Source: Sedimentitalea sp039941015
GTDB taxonomy: Bacteria > Pseudomonadota > Alphaproteobacteria > Rhodobacterales > Rhodobacteraceae
DNA length: 64,000 nucleotides
Assembly: GCF_039941015.1 (NCBI RefSeq)
Contig: NZ_JBDVFI010000080.1
Strand: one strand, 5' to 3'
Shown: piece after piece, positions 35,100-43,070 of the stretch
Numbering within the stretch: the stretch's first letter is position 1
Layout: each line of letters starts with the position of its first letter
Program-made: the position numbers and the translations under genes
Notes under the pieces: model-generated
Told to the model about the DNA's origin: nothing
Databases searched by the model: none
Seen by the model: the letters and a program-made list of their open reading frames with translations, nothing else

Positions 35100-36194
35100 A
35101 TGGACGTGATGCCGAAATGGGCCGATGTGGTTCTGATCCCGCTGATCTCGCTGTTCCTGGCGGCGATCCTTTCGGCCTTGGTCATCATCGGCATCGGTGA
35201 GGACCCCGTCGCCGCCGTCAGTCTGATGGTCAAGGGGGCGTTGGGTTCGACCTATGGCTGGGGCTATACGCTCTATTACGCCACCAACTTCATGTTCACA
35301 GGACTGGCGGTGTCGGTCGCCTTTCACGCCAAGCTATTCAACATCGGCGGCGAAGGTCAGGCGATGCTGGGCGGGCTGGGCGTGGCGATTGCCTGCCTCT
35401 ATATCCCGTGGCCACATTGGACGCTGGCATTGATCTTTGCGTCAGTCGCGGCCGCCCTTTTTGGTGCCGCCTGGGCCGCGATCCCCGCATATCTGCAAGC
35501 GCGACGCGGCAGTCATATCGTGATCACCACGATCATGTTCAATTTCATCGCCGCCGCCGTGCTCAACTATGCGCTGGTCAATGTGATGCGCCCAAAAGGC
35601 GCGATGGACCCGGCCACCGCACGTTTCCCTGAGGCGGTGCATCTGCCGTCGTTTCAGGACATGTTTTCGACCGCTGAGACGGCTCTCTTTCGCGGAGCGC
35701 CGGCCAATATCACCTTCTTCGTCGCGCTTGCCGCCTGCGTAGCTGTCTGGTTGCTGATCTGGCGGACGCGTCTGGGGTATGAAATCAGGGCCTATGGCTT
35801 TTCGGAAACCGGTGCGCTCTATGCCGGGATCTCGCCGTTTCGCATCACCATGATCGCGATGCTGATCTCGGGCGGGCTGGCTGGAATGATGGCAATCAAC
35901 AACGTGATGGGCGAGGCCGAACGACTGGTTCTGAACGCGACAGAAGGTGCCGGATTCATCGGCATCGCCGTGGCGCTGATGGGCCGCAGCCACCCATTCG
36001 GCGTATTCCTTGCCGCCATTTTGTTCGGATTTCTCTATCAGGGCGGGGCGGAACTGGCCCTGTGGACATCCATCCCACGCGAATTGATCGTGGTCATTCA
36101 GGCACTGGTCATCCTGTTCACCGGCGCGCTGGACAATATGGTACGAATGCCGGTTGAGCGTGTTTTCCTGCGGCTGCGCAAGAGGAACGGATGA
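35100..36194 (+). CDS. BMP-type ABC transporter permease 1
   Basis: A 364-residue polytopic permease of the BPD_transp_2 (LivH/RbsC-like) family. FNIGGEGQAMLGGLGVAIACLY near residue 80 and GFSETGALYAGISPFRITMIAMLISGGLAGMMAINNVMGE near residues 233-273 are typical of nucleoside/sugar permeases. The ATG at 35100 lies 1 base after the ATPase stop. It pairs with the next permease to form a heterodimeric channel. Confidence 0.9.
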   Translation: MDVMPKWADVVLIPLISLFLAAILSALVIIGIGEDPVAAVSLMVKGALGSTYGWGYTLYYATNFMFTGLAVSVAFHAKLFNIGGEGQAMLGGLGVAIACLYIPWPHWTLALIFASVAAALFGAAWAAIPAYLQARRGSHIVITTIMFNFIAAAVLNYALVNVMRPKGAMDPATARFPEAVHLPSFQDMFSTAETALFRGAPANITFFVALAACVAVWLLIWRTRLGYEIRAYGFSETGALYAGISPFRITMIAMLISGGLAGMMAINNVMGEAERLVLNATEGAGFIGIAVALMGRSHPFGVFLAAILFGFLYQGGAELALWTSIPRELIVVIQALVILFTGALDNMVRMPVERVFLRLRKRNG

Positions 36195-37159
36195 TGGATT
36201 TTCTGACGATCATTCAGGTTCTCGACAGCACGGTCCGTCTCGGCACCCCGCTGCTATTGGCCTGCCTCGCCGGGCTGTTTTCCGAGCGAGCGGGCATTTT
36301 TGACATCGGCCTAGAAGGCAAAATGCTGGCCGCGGCGTTCTTTTCGGCCGCGATTGCGGCCGTATCCGGGTCGGTCTGGCTCGGGCTTTGTGCCGGTATC
36401 GCGGCCTCACTGGTGCTGGCGGCACTCCATGGCCTTGCGTCGATCACCTTTCGCGGCAACCAACTGATCTCTGGCGTTGCGATCAATTTCCTTGCGGCAG
36501 GCATGACTGTCCTGATCGCGCAGGACTGGTTTGGCCAAGGCGGGCGAACCCCCTCGCTGATGGGCGGGGGCCGGTTCGAGCCGCTCACGCTGCCATTTGC
36601 GGATGTCGTTGCCAGCGTGCCGTTCCTCGGTCCGATGTATTCTGAACTGCTCTCAGGCCACTCGATCTTGGTCTACGTTGCCTTCCTCGCCGTGCCTGCG
36701 ACTTGGTGGGTCCTCTATCGCACCCGGTTTGGTCTGCGCCTGCGGGCTGTTGGCGAAAACCCCGCCGCGGTGGACACGGCCGGTGTATCTGTCGTCGGCC
36801 TGCGCTACGCAGCCGTCGCGATCTGCGGCGTGCTGTGCGGCATTGCCGGTGCCTATCTTGCCACGGCTCTGCAAGCTGGGTTCGTCAAGGAAATGACTGC
36901 CGGGCGTGGGTTCATCGCCCTTGCAGCCCTGATCTTTGCCAAATGGCGGCCCTGGCACGCCATGTGGGCCTGCCTCTTGTTCGGGTTCCTGCAGGCTGTC
37001 GCGCTGCGCTATCAGAACATCGATCTTGGTGGCGTTGTGATACCGGTGCAGGTGATGGATGCCCTGCCCTACATTCTGACGGTGGTGATTCTTGCCGGTT
37101 TTGTCGGCAAGGCAATTCCGCCAAGAGCTGGTGGAGAACCCTACGTCAAGGAAAGATAG
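36191..37159 (+). CDS. BMP-type ABC transporter permease 2
   Basis: A 322-residue permease of the same family. FDIGLEGKMLAAAFFSAAIA near residue 37 and GENPAAVDTAGVSVVGLRYAAVAICGVLCGIAGAYLA near 193 are the conserved segments. Two consecutive ATG codons (36191, 36194) overlap the previous stop. Last gene of the transporter operon; after it an 8-bp inverted repeat ATGCTGCT/AGCAGCAT (37176-37214) with a 23-base loop may mark the transcript end, but no T run follows. Confidence 0.9.
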   Translation: MMDFLTIIQVLDSTVRLGTPLLLACLAGLFSERAGIFDIGLEGKMLAAAFFSAAIAAVSGSVWLGLCAGIAASLVLAALHGLASITFRGNQLISGVAINFLAAGMTVLIAQDWFGQGGRTPSLMGGGRFEPLTLPFADVVASVPFLGPMYSELLSGHSILVYVAFLAVPATWWVLYRTRFGLRLRAVGENPAAVDTAGVSVVGLRYAAVAICGVLCGIAGAYLATALQAGFVKEMTAGRGFIALAALIFAKWRPWHAMWACLLFGFLQAVALRYQNIDLGGVVIPVQVMDALPYILTVVILAGFVGKAIPPRAGGEPYVKER

Positions 37160-37255
37160 TCCGAAGACACCGAAAATGCTGCTCTCGGGGTTTATTAGCG
37201 CTGCGTAGCAGCATCCAAGGTTGCTTTTGACGGGCGGACAGAGCTAACAAATATC

Positions 37256-38179
37256 ATGCAGGTCTATCTCCCCATTGCCGAAGTCTCCGTAAACATTTTT
37301 CTCGTTCTGGGTTTGGGAGGTCTGGTCGGCATTCTGTCGGGCATGTTTGGCGTTGGCGGCGGTTTCATCCTGACCCCCCTGCTGTTCTTCATCGGCATCC
37401 CCCCGGCCGTCGCCGTTGCGACAGGGGCAAACCAGATCGTTGCCTCATCGATTTCAGGGGTACTGGCGCATTTTCGAAGGCGAACCGTCGACCTGAAAAT
37501 GGGAACCGTTCTGCTGGTCGGCGGTCTGTTCGGGGCTGGACTGGGCATTGGGGTGTTCAACTATCTAAAGAGCATAGGGCAAGTCGATCTCTTGGTGAAC
37601 CTTTGCTATGTGGTGTTTCTGGGGATCATCGGGGCGCTGATGTTCATCGAAAGCCTGAACGCCATTCGGAAAAGCCGCAAGGCGGGTGGCAAGACACCAT
37701 TTGTGCGCCGCCAGCGCACCTGGGTGCATGCGCTTCCGTTCAAGATGAGGTTCCGCACCTCGGGGCTCTATATTTCGGTAATACCGCCGTTGGGTGTCGG
37801 ACTGGTGGTGGGTATTCTCGCCGCTATCATGGGCGTCGGCGGCGGGTTTATCATGGTCCCGGCGATGATCTATATCCTCGGCATGCCAACCAAGGTTGTG
37901 GTGGGAACGTCCCTGTTCCAGATCATTTTCGTGACCGCCTTTACCACCATGCTGCACGCAACCACGAACTTTACCGTGGACGTCGTGCTGGCGTTGCTCT
38001 TGCTGATCGGCGGGGTGATCGGGGCGCAACTTGGCACCCAGATCGGGCTTCGCATGAAGGCTGAACAATTGCGCATCCTGCTTGCAATCATGGTCTTGGC
38101 GGTGTGCGGCAAGCTGGCACTGGAACTTTTGCTGCAACCCAGAGAGCTTTATTCTCTGGCCGCTGTGGAGGGGTCCTGA
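37256..38179 (+). CDS. TauE/SafE-family sulfite/organic-anion exporter permease
   Basis: A 307-residue membrane protein with about eight helices and the two TauE/SafE repeats: GLVGILSGMFGVGGGFILTPLLFFIGIPPAVAVATG near residue 22 and GILAAIMGVGGGFIMVPAMIYILGMPTKVVVGTSLF near 183. A hydrophilic basic loop (RKSRKAGGKTPFVRRQR) separates them. The following TIGR02186 gene is 2 bases downstream, a pairing I recognise from other alphaproteobacteria. Substrate not known. Confidence 0.86.
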   Translation: MQVYLPIAEVSVNIFLVLGLGGLVGILSGMFGVGGGFILTPLLFFIGIPPAVAVATGANQIVASSISGVLAHFRRRTVDLKMGTVLLVGGLFGAGLGIGVFNYLKSIGQVDLLVNLCYVVFLGIIGALMFIESLNAIRKSRKAGGKTPFVRRQRTWVHALPFKMRFRTSGLYISVIPPLGVGLVVGILAAIMGVGGGFIMVPAMIYILGMPTKVVVGTSLFQIIFVTAFTTMLHATTNFTVDVVLALLLLIGGVIGAQLGTQIGLRMKAEQLRILLAIMVLAVCGKLALELLLQPRELYSLAAVEGS

Positions 38180-38181
38180 AC

Positions 38182-38940
38182 ATGCGCGTTCTGTGGCCGC
38201 TCCTTCTCCTACTCGTACCGTTCGCCAGCGCAGCCGAAGAGGTCGTCCTGGGCCTCAGCAAAGACAAGGTTGCCATCACGACGAGCTTTGATGGATCCGA
38301 GATCCTGATATTCGGCGCCGTCAAACGCGAAACCCCGATACCAGAGGGATCGCCATTGGAGGTCGTCATCACAATCACCGGACCTTCGGAACCGGTGATT
38401 GTGCGCCGCAAATCCAAACTATTTGCGATCTGGGTGAACACCGACGCGGTCGAAGTTGATCGCGCACCGAGTTTTTATGCTGTTGCCACAACGGCACCGC
38501 TCGCCGAGGTGCTGAGCGAAACCGAAGACCTGCGCCACAAGGTGACCATCGATCGGGCCATCCGGTCCGTCGGCGCCCCCGACAACATCGAAAACGCCGC
38601 CTTGTTTACCGACGCCGTGATCCGCATTCGACGCGATGCCGATCTCTATCAGACACTCGAAAACGGCGTCGCGCTGGATCAGCAAACCCTGTTCCGGACC
38701 GCAATCGAAATGCCCTCCAATCTAACCGAAGGCAACTATGCCACGCGCATCTTTCTTACGCGTGACGGCAAGGTTGTCTCCAGCTATGAAACATCGATCG
38801 CGGTGCAAAAGGTCGGGTTGGAACGGTGGCTGTTCACGCTCTCACGCGAGCAACCTTTCTGGTACGGCATCCTGTCTCTGGCCATTGCCATCGCCGCCGG
38901 CTGGGGCGCGTCTGCCGCGTTCCGCCTACTCCGCAGTTAA
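38182..38940 (+). CDS. TIGR02186 family membrane-anchored protein
   Basis: A 252-residue alphaproteobacterial conserved protein. It starts with a signal peptide (MRVLWPLLLLLVPFASAAE), continues with a periplasmic beta-rich domain (VVLGLSKDKVAITTSFDGSEILIFGAVKRE), and ends with a single membrane helix (WYGILSLAIAIAAGWGASAAF). It is coupled to the TauE/SafE gene and may act with it in export of a small anion. No enzymatic motif is visible. Confidence 0.83.
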   Translation: MRVLWPLLLLLVPFASAAEEVVLGLSKDKVAITTSFDGSEILIFGAVKRETPIPEGSPLEVVITITGPSEPVIVRRKSKLFAIWVNTDAVEVDRAPSFYAVATTAPLAEVLSETEDLRHKVTIDRAIRSVGAPDNIENAALFTDAVIRIRRDADLYQTLENGVALDQQTLFRTAIEMPSNLTEGNYATRIFLTRDGKVVSSYETSIAVQKVGLERWLFTLSREQPFWYGILSLAIAIAAGWGASAAFRLLRS

Positions 38941-38942
38941 GG

Positions 38943-39677
38943 CTAACCGCGCCCGATATGGGGCATCTTGGTCGCCATCACTGTCATGAACTGCACGTTT
39001 GCATTCAGCGGCAGCCCGGCCATATGTAGAACGGATGCCGCCGCGTCGCCCACATCCATGGTGTAATCGGGTTCAGCATCCGGAGTGGCGGAAAGCTTCT
39101 TCTGGTTCAATGCCTCGACCATCGGCGTCAGGGCGTTGCCGATATCAATCTGACCACAAGCAATGTCGAACGGACGCCCGTCCAATGACAGGCTGCGTGT
39201 CAGACCGGTGATCGCATGTTTTGTCGCTGAATAGGCAATCGAATTCGGGCGTGGCACATGGGCAGCAATAGAGCCGTTGTTGATGATGCGTCCGCCCTGT
39301 GGCGTCTGTTGCCGCATCGCCGCAAAGGCCGCACGCGCGCACAGGAACATCCCGTTCAGATTCACACTGACCGAGCGATACCAATCCTCGATCGCGATCT
39401 CGTCGATGGTGCCACCCGGCGTAAAGACACCCGCATTGTTAAAGAGCACGTCCAGATGCCCTGCTTGGTTCAGAAATGATCGGAACGCCGCATCAACGGC
39501 ATCGACGTCGGTGACATCCGCAACCAGTGGGACCGCGTGGGTGTGCTGCTCCGCGATTTCCTGGAGCGGAGCTGCGCGACGTGCCAGAACGCCGACCTGT
39601 CACCCCTGCTCCAGAAACAATTCGGCTGTCGCTCGCCCAATCCCGCTGCTGGCGCCGGTGACTAATATTGATTTCAT
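38943..39677 (-). pseudogene. Short-chain dehydrogenase/reductase gene interrupted by an in-frame TGA
   Basis: The full frame from ATG 39677 to TAG 38943 would encode a 244-residue SDR. The Rossmann motif TGASSGIG is at residues 7-14, NNAG near 79 and YSATK near 144 (catalytic Tyr and Lys). Codon 26 is TGA (39600-39602) in the place where the segment FLEQG-x-QVGVLARR normally has tryptophan, so one TGG-to-TGA change is the simplest reading. Downstream in-frame GTG codons could restart only without the cofactor-binding region. The start overlaps the helicase stop by 4 bases. It is either a young pseudogene, a read-through gene or a base-call error. Confidence 0.8.
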
Positions 39678-41203
39678 TGTTCTTCCACCTCAAGCGTTAG
39701 CGGCGCGACAGGTGTGCCTCGCAAATCATCAACCCGCAGCGGATAAGTCGGTTTGGACAACCGATTTCTTACCACCCAGATCAACCGCTGCTGAGCGCGC
39801 GTAATCGCGACATAGGCCAAACGCTTCCAGAGTGGTTGACCTGCTTCGATGCGCCCCATCCGCGCGGCGACAAACAAATCCGGCGCGAACACCTGAACCG
39901 TGTCCCATTGCGACCCCTGCGCCTTGTGGATCGTGACCGCCGCACCGTGCAGGAACGCCGCCCCCATGCGTGCTGCGAAAGGAATGAATGGCTCTTCTTC
40001 GTCCGGCTTTTCAATCTTGACGATGGACGCTGCACTAACTTGCGGATCTTCAGCACCCATCACATGCAAACGCGAAAAGCCCGGCTTCTTGCCTAGCCCC
40101 AAATAAACGACCTGCGCTCCCTTGATCAGCCCGCGCGCCTCGAGATCCAGCCGCCGTTTGCGGTGCTTTGCCGGCAGCTCGATGCCATCGCAGATCAAGG
40201 GTTCACCCTCCAAGAGTGCGTCTTCGGGTGCGCCATGGACAGACCGAAACGCATTGATCAGTCGGATTCGCGTCGCATTGCGCCAGACCAGAACCGGGCT
40301 GCGGGCCATCAGATCAACCTCGACGCGTTGCCCCCAAACCACCCGCTCGTCCCGGCGGGCCGTCTCCTCGATCATTGTCTCGAAATCCTGAAAGCTCAGT
40401 TGCGGATCCGCGAGGGCATGCGCGAGATCGAGAATTGGGTTGTCGGCATCCTGTCGATGAACCCGGTGGAGGGTCAATTTTCGCGTTTCGGGGAAAGCAT
40501 CGAAAACCATGCTGCCGGATTGGTTCACCGGCGCAAGCTGCGCAGGATCACCAAACAGGACCAGCGTCGGAAATATGTCCTTGAGGTCTTCGAACTGCCG
40601 GTCATCCAGCATCGAGGATTCATCCACAAAGCCGATATCAAGCGAATCCTCGCGGCGTTTCCATCCCGTAATGAAATCCGACCCGCGCAGCCCTGCCGCC
40701 GCCAGCGCACCGGGAATTGATTTGTTGCCCGCATAGAACGCGGCAGCCCGATCCAAGGCCTGATCGGTCAGCCCTTCGATTTCGGGGCGCTCTCCGTCGT
40801 TGGCCAACCACTCGGCAATGCGTTCGTACTCCGGGTCATAAACCGGCGAATATAGAATACGGTGAATCGTTGTCGCCGGAACACCGCGCAACCGCAAGAC
40901 GCTGGCCGCCTTGTTGGTTGGAGCAAGTATCGCGAGGCTCCGCTTGCTCCTGCCGCGCCGGCTCTCATAGTCACCGGACACGATATCAACACCCGCGCGC
41001 TCGAGTTCCTTGTAGAGCTCTGCGAGCAACAGCGTCTTGCCCGACCCCGCCTTGCCGACCAGCGCCATGACACCGGCGCCATCATCGCGTGGCGGCATGG
41101 TGGTGCCATCGTCAATATCGACCCCAGCCCCGCGCAACATTTCTGCGACGCGATCGTGGGCCGTTGCCTGGTCATCGGAATAGGTGAGGTTCAGCGCTGT
41201 CAT
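39674..41203 (-). CDS. RecD-like/UvrD-type ATP-dependent DNA helicase
   Basis: A 509-residue SF1 helicase. Motif I is ALVGKAGSGKTLLLAEL near residue 48, motif Ia APTNKAASVLR near 95, motif II VDESSM near 194, motif III FGDPAQLAPV near 217, and near the C terminus AAVTIHKAQGSQWDTVQVF (motif V) and YVAITRAQQRLIWV (motif VI). This is the RecD2-like layout without the long N-terminal domain, often called an AAA family ATPase in roseobacters. It is coupled to the broken SDR gene. Confidence 0.88.
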   Translation of the reverse strand: MTALNLTYSDDQATAHDRVAEMLRGAGVDIDDGTTMPPRDDGAGVMALVGKAGSGKTLLLAELYKELERAGVDIVSGDYESRRGRSKRSLAILAPTNKAASVLRLRGVPATTIHRILYSPVYDPEYERIAEWLANDGERPEIEGLTDQALDRAAAFYAGNKSIPGALAAAGLRGSDFITGWKRREDSLDIGFVDESSMLDDRQFEDLKDIFPTLVLFGDPAQLAPVNQSGSMVFDAFPETRKLTLHRVHRQDADNPILDLAHALADPQLSFQDFETMIEETARRDERVVWGQRVEVDLMARSPVLVWRNATRIRLINAFRSVHGAPEDALLEGEPLICDGIELPAKHRKRRLDLEARGLIKGAQVVYLGLGKKPGFSRLHVMGAEDPQVSAASIVKIEKPDEEEPFIPFAARMGAAFLHGAAVTIHKAQGSQWDTVQVFAPDLFVAARMGRIEAGQPLWKRLAYVAITRAQQRLIWVVRNRLSKPTYPLRVDDLRGTPVAPLTLEVEEQ

Positions 41204-41259
41204 GAGCGCGACCCTACAGTCGCGAAACTCGCTTCACCAGATGGATCGTACCAAATCCG

Positions 41260-41898
41260 TCAGGCGGAAAGCGCCATCTGGCGATGCTCGGCCGGCCCAA
41301 AGGCCCGGTCGAACCAAAGCCGTGACAGTTCTTCGGAAATTCCCGATCGTCGGGCAATCTGAGCCTTGGCTTTGTCGGAGAATTCCCAAAGTCCGACGCT
41401 GATCTTTTCGCGCCCCTCACCAACACTGCCGAGCACTTCGGGAGAAGATCCGATCAGGCGATAGATACGCACCATGCGGGCGTCAAATACACCGACAAAG
41501 TGAAGAATGCCGAACCCGGTCATGATCTCGCCCCCCGCCAGCATCAAGGCCGCCGCGACATTGCTGCCGGCGGTTCGTGACAGGCAAAAGCGGGTGCATT
41601 CCCAGATCACCGGGCTTGATATCGTGGTGTCACCGGTCAGATCACCGAAAACATCATTGACCATGACCCGCCCCGTTGTCGGAAGAAACCGCATTGAGCC
41701 GCCATGACTGCCATCCGATTGCTCCCAGATGACATAGAGCGGGTTCAGTCGGTCATAGTCGTCCATCTCGTAGCCATCGCAGTCAACGTCGACGTCCCAT
41801 CCAAGCCGGGTCTTGAATTGATCGGCCCGGTCGCGAAACATTGTTCGACGCAATTTGGGATAGTTGTGAAGGTCGTTTGCATAGATATAGCGCAGCAT
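41260..41898 (-). CDS. Acyl-homoserine-lactone synthase (LuxI family)
   Basis: Makes acyl-homoserine lactone signals from S-adenosylmethionine and acyl-ACP or acyl-CoA. 212 residues; the invariant LuxI residues are present: Arg24, Phe28, Trp34, the acidic cluster at 44-47 (EMDD) and Arg70, and ECTRFCL near 100 follows the usual spacing. The acyl-chain length cannot be read reliably. AGGGGAC precedes the ATG. The luxR gene lies upstream on the same strand, 84 bases away, with a TTAACCAT element between. Confidence 0.93.
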   Translation of the reverse strand: MLRYIYANDLHNYPKLRRTMFRDRADQFKTRLGWDVDVDCDGYEMDDYDRLNPLYVIWEQSDGSHGGSMRFLPTTGRVMVNDVFGDLTGDTTISSPVIWECTRFCLSRTAGSNVAAALMLAGGEIMTGFGILHFVGVFDARMVRIYRLIGSSPEVLGSVGEGREKISVGLWEFSDKAKAQIARRSGISEELSRLWFDRAFGPAEHRQMALSA

Positions 41899-41945
41899 GA
41901 TCGTGTCCCCTTGTCGTCCTGGCTGCCTTCAGGCTTACGACAACA

Positions 41946-41953
41946 ATGGTTAA
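41946..41953 (-). promoter_or_regulatory. TTAACCAT CtrA-type half-site in front of luxI
   Basis: The minus strand reads TTAACCAT, matching an extended half of the CtrA recognition sequence, 48 bases upstream of the luxI start. The partner TTAA at N7 is absent, so it is only a half-site. Confidence 0.35.
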
Positions 41954-41981
41954 CGTAGGGTCATCGCCACGTTCTTGCTCT

Positions 41982-42701
41982 TCATACCACAATCAAACCC
42001 CGGCTCATGGCGCGGGCAACGGCATGTGTCGTGTTGAGCGCGCCGAGCTTGAATCTAGCGCTTTCTATGTAAACCCGGAGCGTATGCTCCGATATGGAAA
42101 GTGTCTCTGCCGTTTGCGCCCGGCTATACCCCATCGCCAGCAACGTCATTGCATCCACTTCGCGCGGGGACAGTGCGCTGGAGCTTTCCGGTTGCCGGCC
42201 AGGTTCGAATTCCAATGCCTTTCGATTGAAGAAATGGGCGATCAGGATAAGATCGCGGCTGTTCTCTGCGGTGAATTCTGCCCAGGTCGCATCATCACAA
42301 CTATGGCTGACCGAATACAGGGCGAACTGGCCGTTTGGTCCGCGGATCGGAATTGAAAATCCCTGATTGCCCACTCCGTATTCCTGAGCTTCGACCATGA
42401 ATTGGCGCGCGGCCTTACTCGACCAATCCAACCGTTTCCAATCAACCGGGTGAAACCGCTGGAAACATCCGAGGATGACCGGATCGACACGTTGATAGTT
42501 TTGGGACACCCAACGCTCTCGCCACTCATCCGAGTATGTTCCGCAGCCGTATTGATCCCCCGCACTATCAACCCAGTGATAGACCATGTGATCGACGAGA
42601 AACGCGTCGCGCAAGGCCTCAATGATGCCCTGAAGCTCTTCAAGCTCGCTGGTGGCGTCCAATTCCTCCAGCACTTGATCCAGATTGAATCGGTTCACCA
42701 T
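41982..42701 (-). CDS. LuxR-family autoinducer-binding transcription regulator
   Basis: A 239-residue quorum-sensing regulator. The N-terminal autoinducer domain has the ligand-pocket pattern (YHWVDSAGDQYG, then NYQRVDPVI with the conserved Tyr and Asp, then WKRLDW); the C-terminal LuxR/GerE helix-turn-helix is SPREVDAMTLLAMGYSRAQTAETLSISEHTLRVYIESARFKLG near residues 172-214. The neighbouring luxI is the likely cognate synthase. The start overlaps a small upstream gene by about 60 bases. Confidence 0.93.
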   Translation of the reverse strand: MVNRFNLDQVLEELDATSELEELQGIIEALRDAFLVDHMVYHWVDSAGDQYGCGTYSDEWRERWVSQNYQRVDPVILGCFQRFHPVDWKRLDWSSKAARQFMVEAQEYGVGNQGFSIPIRGPNGQFALYSVSHSCDDATWAEFTAENSRDLILIAHFFNRKALEFEPGRQPESSSALSPREVDAMTLLAMGYSRAQTAETLSISEHTLRVYIESARFKLGALNTTHAVARAMSRGLIVV

Positions 42702-42858
42702 TTAGTTGCGAACGCGCCTCTTCTTTTTGGGACGAAATTTCGGCTGCTGCGATAAGCGTGGTATCATCCAGTTGCTCCGCAAGGGCCCCAAGGCCATTTG
42801 CCGAAGCAAATGATTTGAGATCAGCCAACACGTCCAGTATCCAGTCGTTGTGCGTCAT
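42640..42858 (-). CDS. Small protein encoded upstream of and overlapping luxR
   Basis: A 72-residue frame (MTHNDWILDVLADLKSFASA...) starts at ATG 42858 and overlaps the luxR start in another frame by 62 bases. It is mostly helical by composition, acidic in the middle (QLDDTTLIAAAEISSQKEEA), and has no recognised motif. The regular, codon-like composition and its place immediately before luxR suggest a real gene cotranscribed with luxR, perhaps coupling its translation. A perfect CtrA-type palindrome lies 20 bases upstream. Confidence 0.5.
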   Translation of the reverse strand: MTHNDWILDVLADLKSFASANGLGALAEQLDDTTLIAAAEISSQKEEARSQLNGEPIQSGSSAGGIGRHQRA

Positions 42859-42877
42859 GAGAGTCGCTCCGCAGTGG

Positions 42878-42892
42878 TTAACGAACAATTAA
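42878..42892 (-). promoter_or_regulatory. CtrA-type binding box upstream of the luxR operon
   Basis: On the minus strand TTAA-TTGTTCG-TTAACC fits the full TTAA-N7-TTAAC consensus of the alphaproteobacterial cell-cycle regulator CtrA. It lies 20-34 bases before the small upstream gene and thus near the expected promoter of the luxR operon. Confidence 0.6.
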
Positions 42893-43007
42893 CGTAAGAC
42901 TACCATTCGCGGGTTTGTTAGGAAATTCGCAGCTTTGGACCCCCCCAAAATAGCGAGGGACCGATTTGTAAGGTTCTGATTTCAAAGAACCGGAATTTGA
43001 AAGCAAA

Positions 43008-43041
43008 ACACCCGCGTCACCAAAGGGCGATTCGCGGGTGT
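43008..43041 (-). terminator. Terminator of ccr
   Basis: ACACCCGCG and CGCGGGTGT form a 9-bp stem, followed on the minus strand by TTTGCTTTC. It lies 30 bases after the ccr stop. Confidence 0.7.
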
Positions 43042-43070
43042 CACTGTTTTCGATTTGAAGACGCTGAAAG

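Noticed and set aside
37176..37214. ATGCTGCT/AGCAGCAT repeat as terminator of the BMP-type transporter operon
   Set aside because: The loop is 23 bases long and no T run follows, so a standard terminator is unlikely.
41918..41933. CCTG...CAGG inverted repeat resembling a lux box before luxI
   Set aside because: It lies only 20 bases from the luxI start, so the promoter would fall inside the gene, and the match to known lux boxes is poor.
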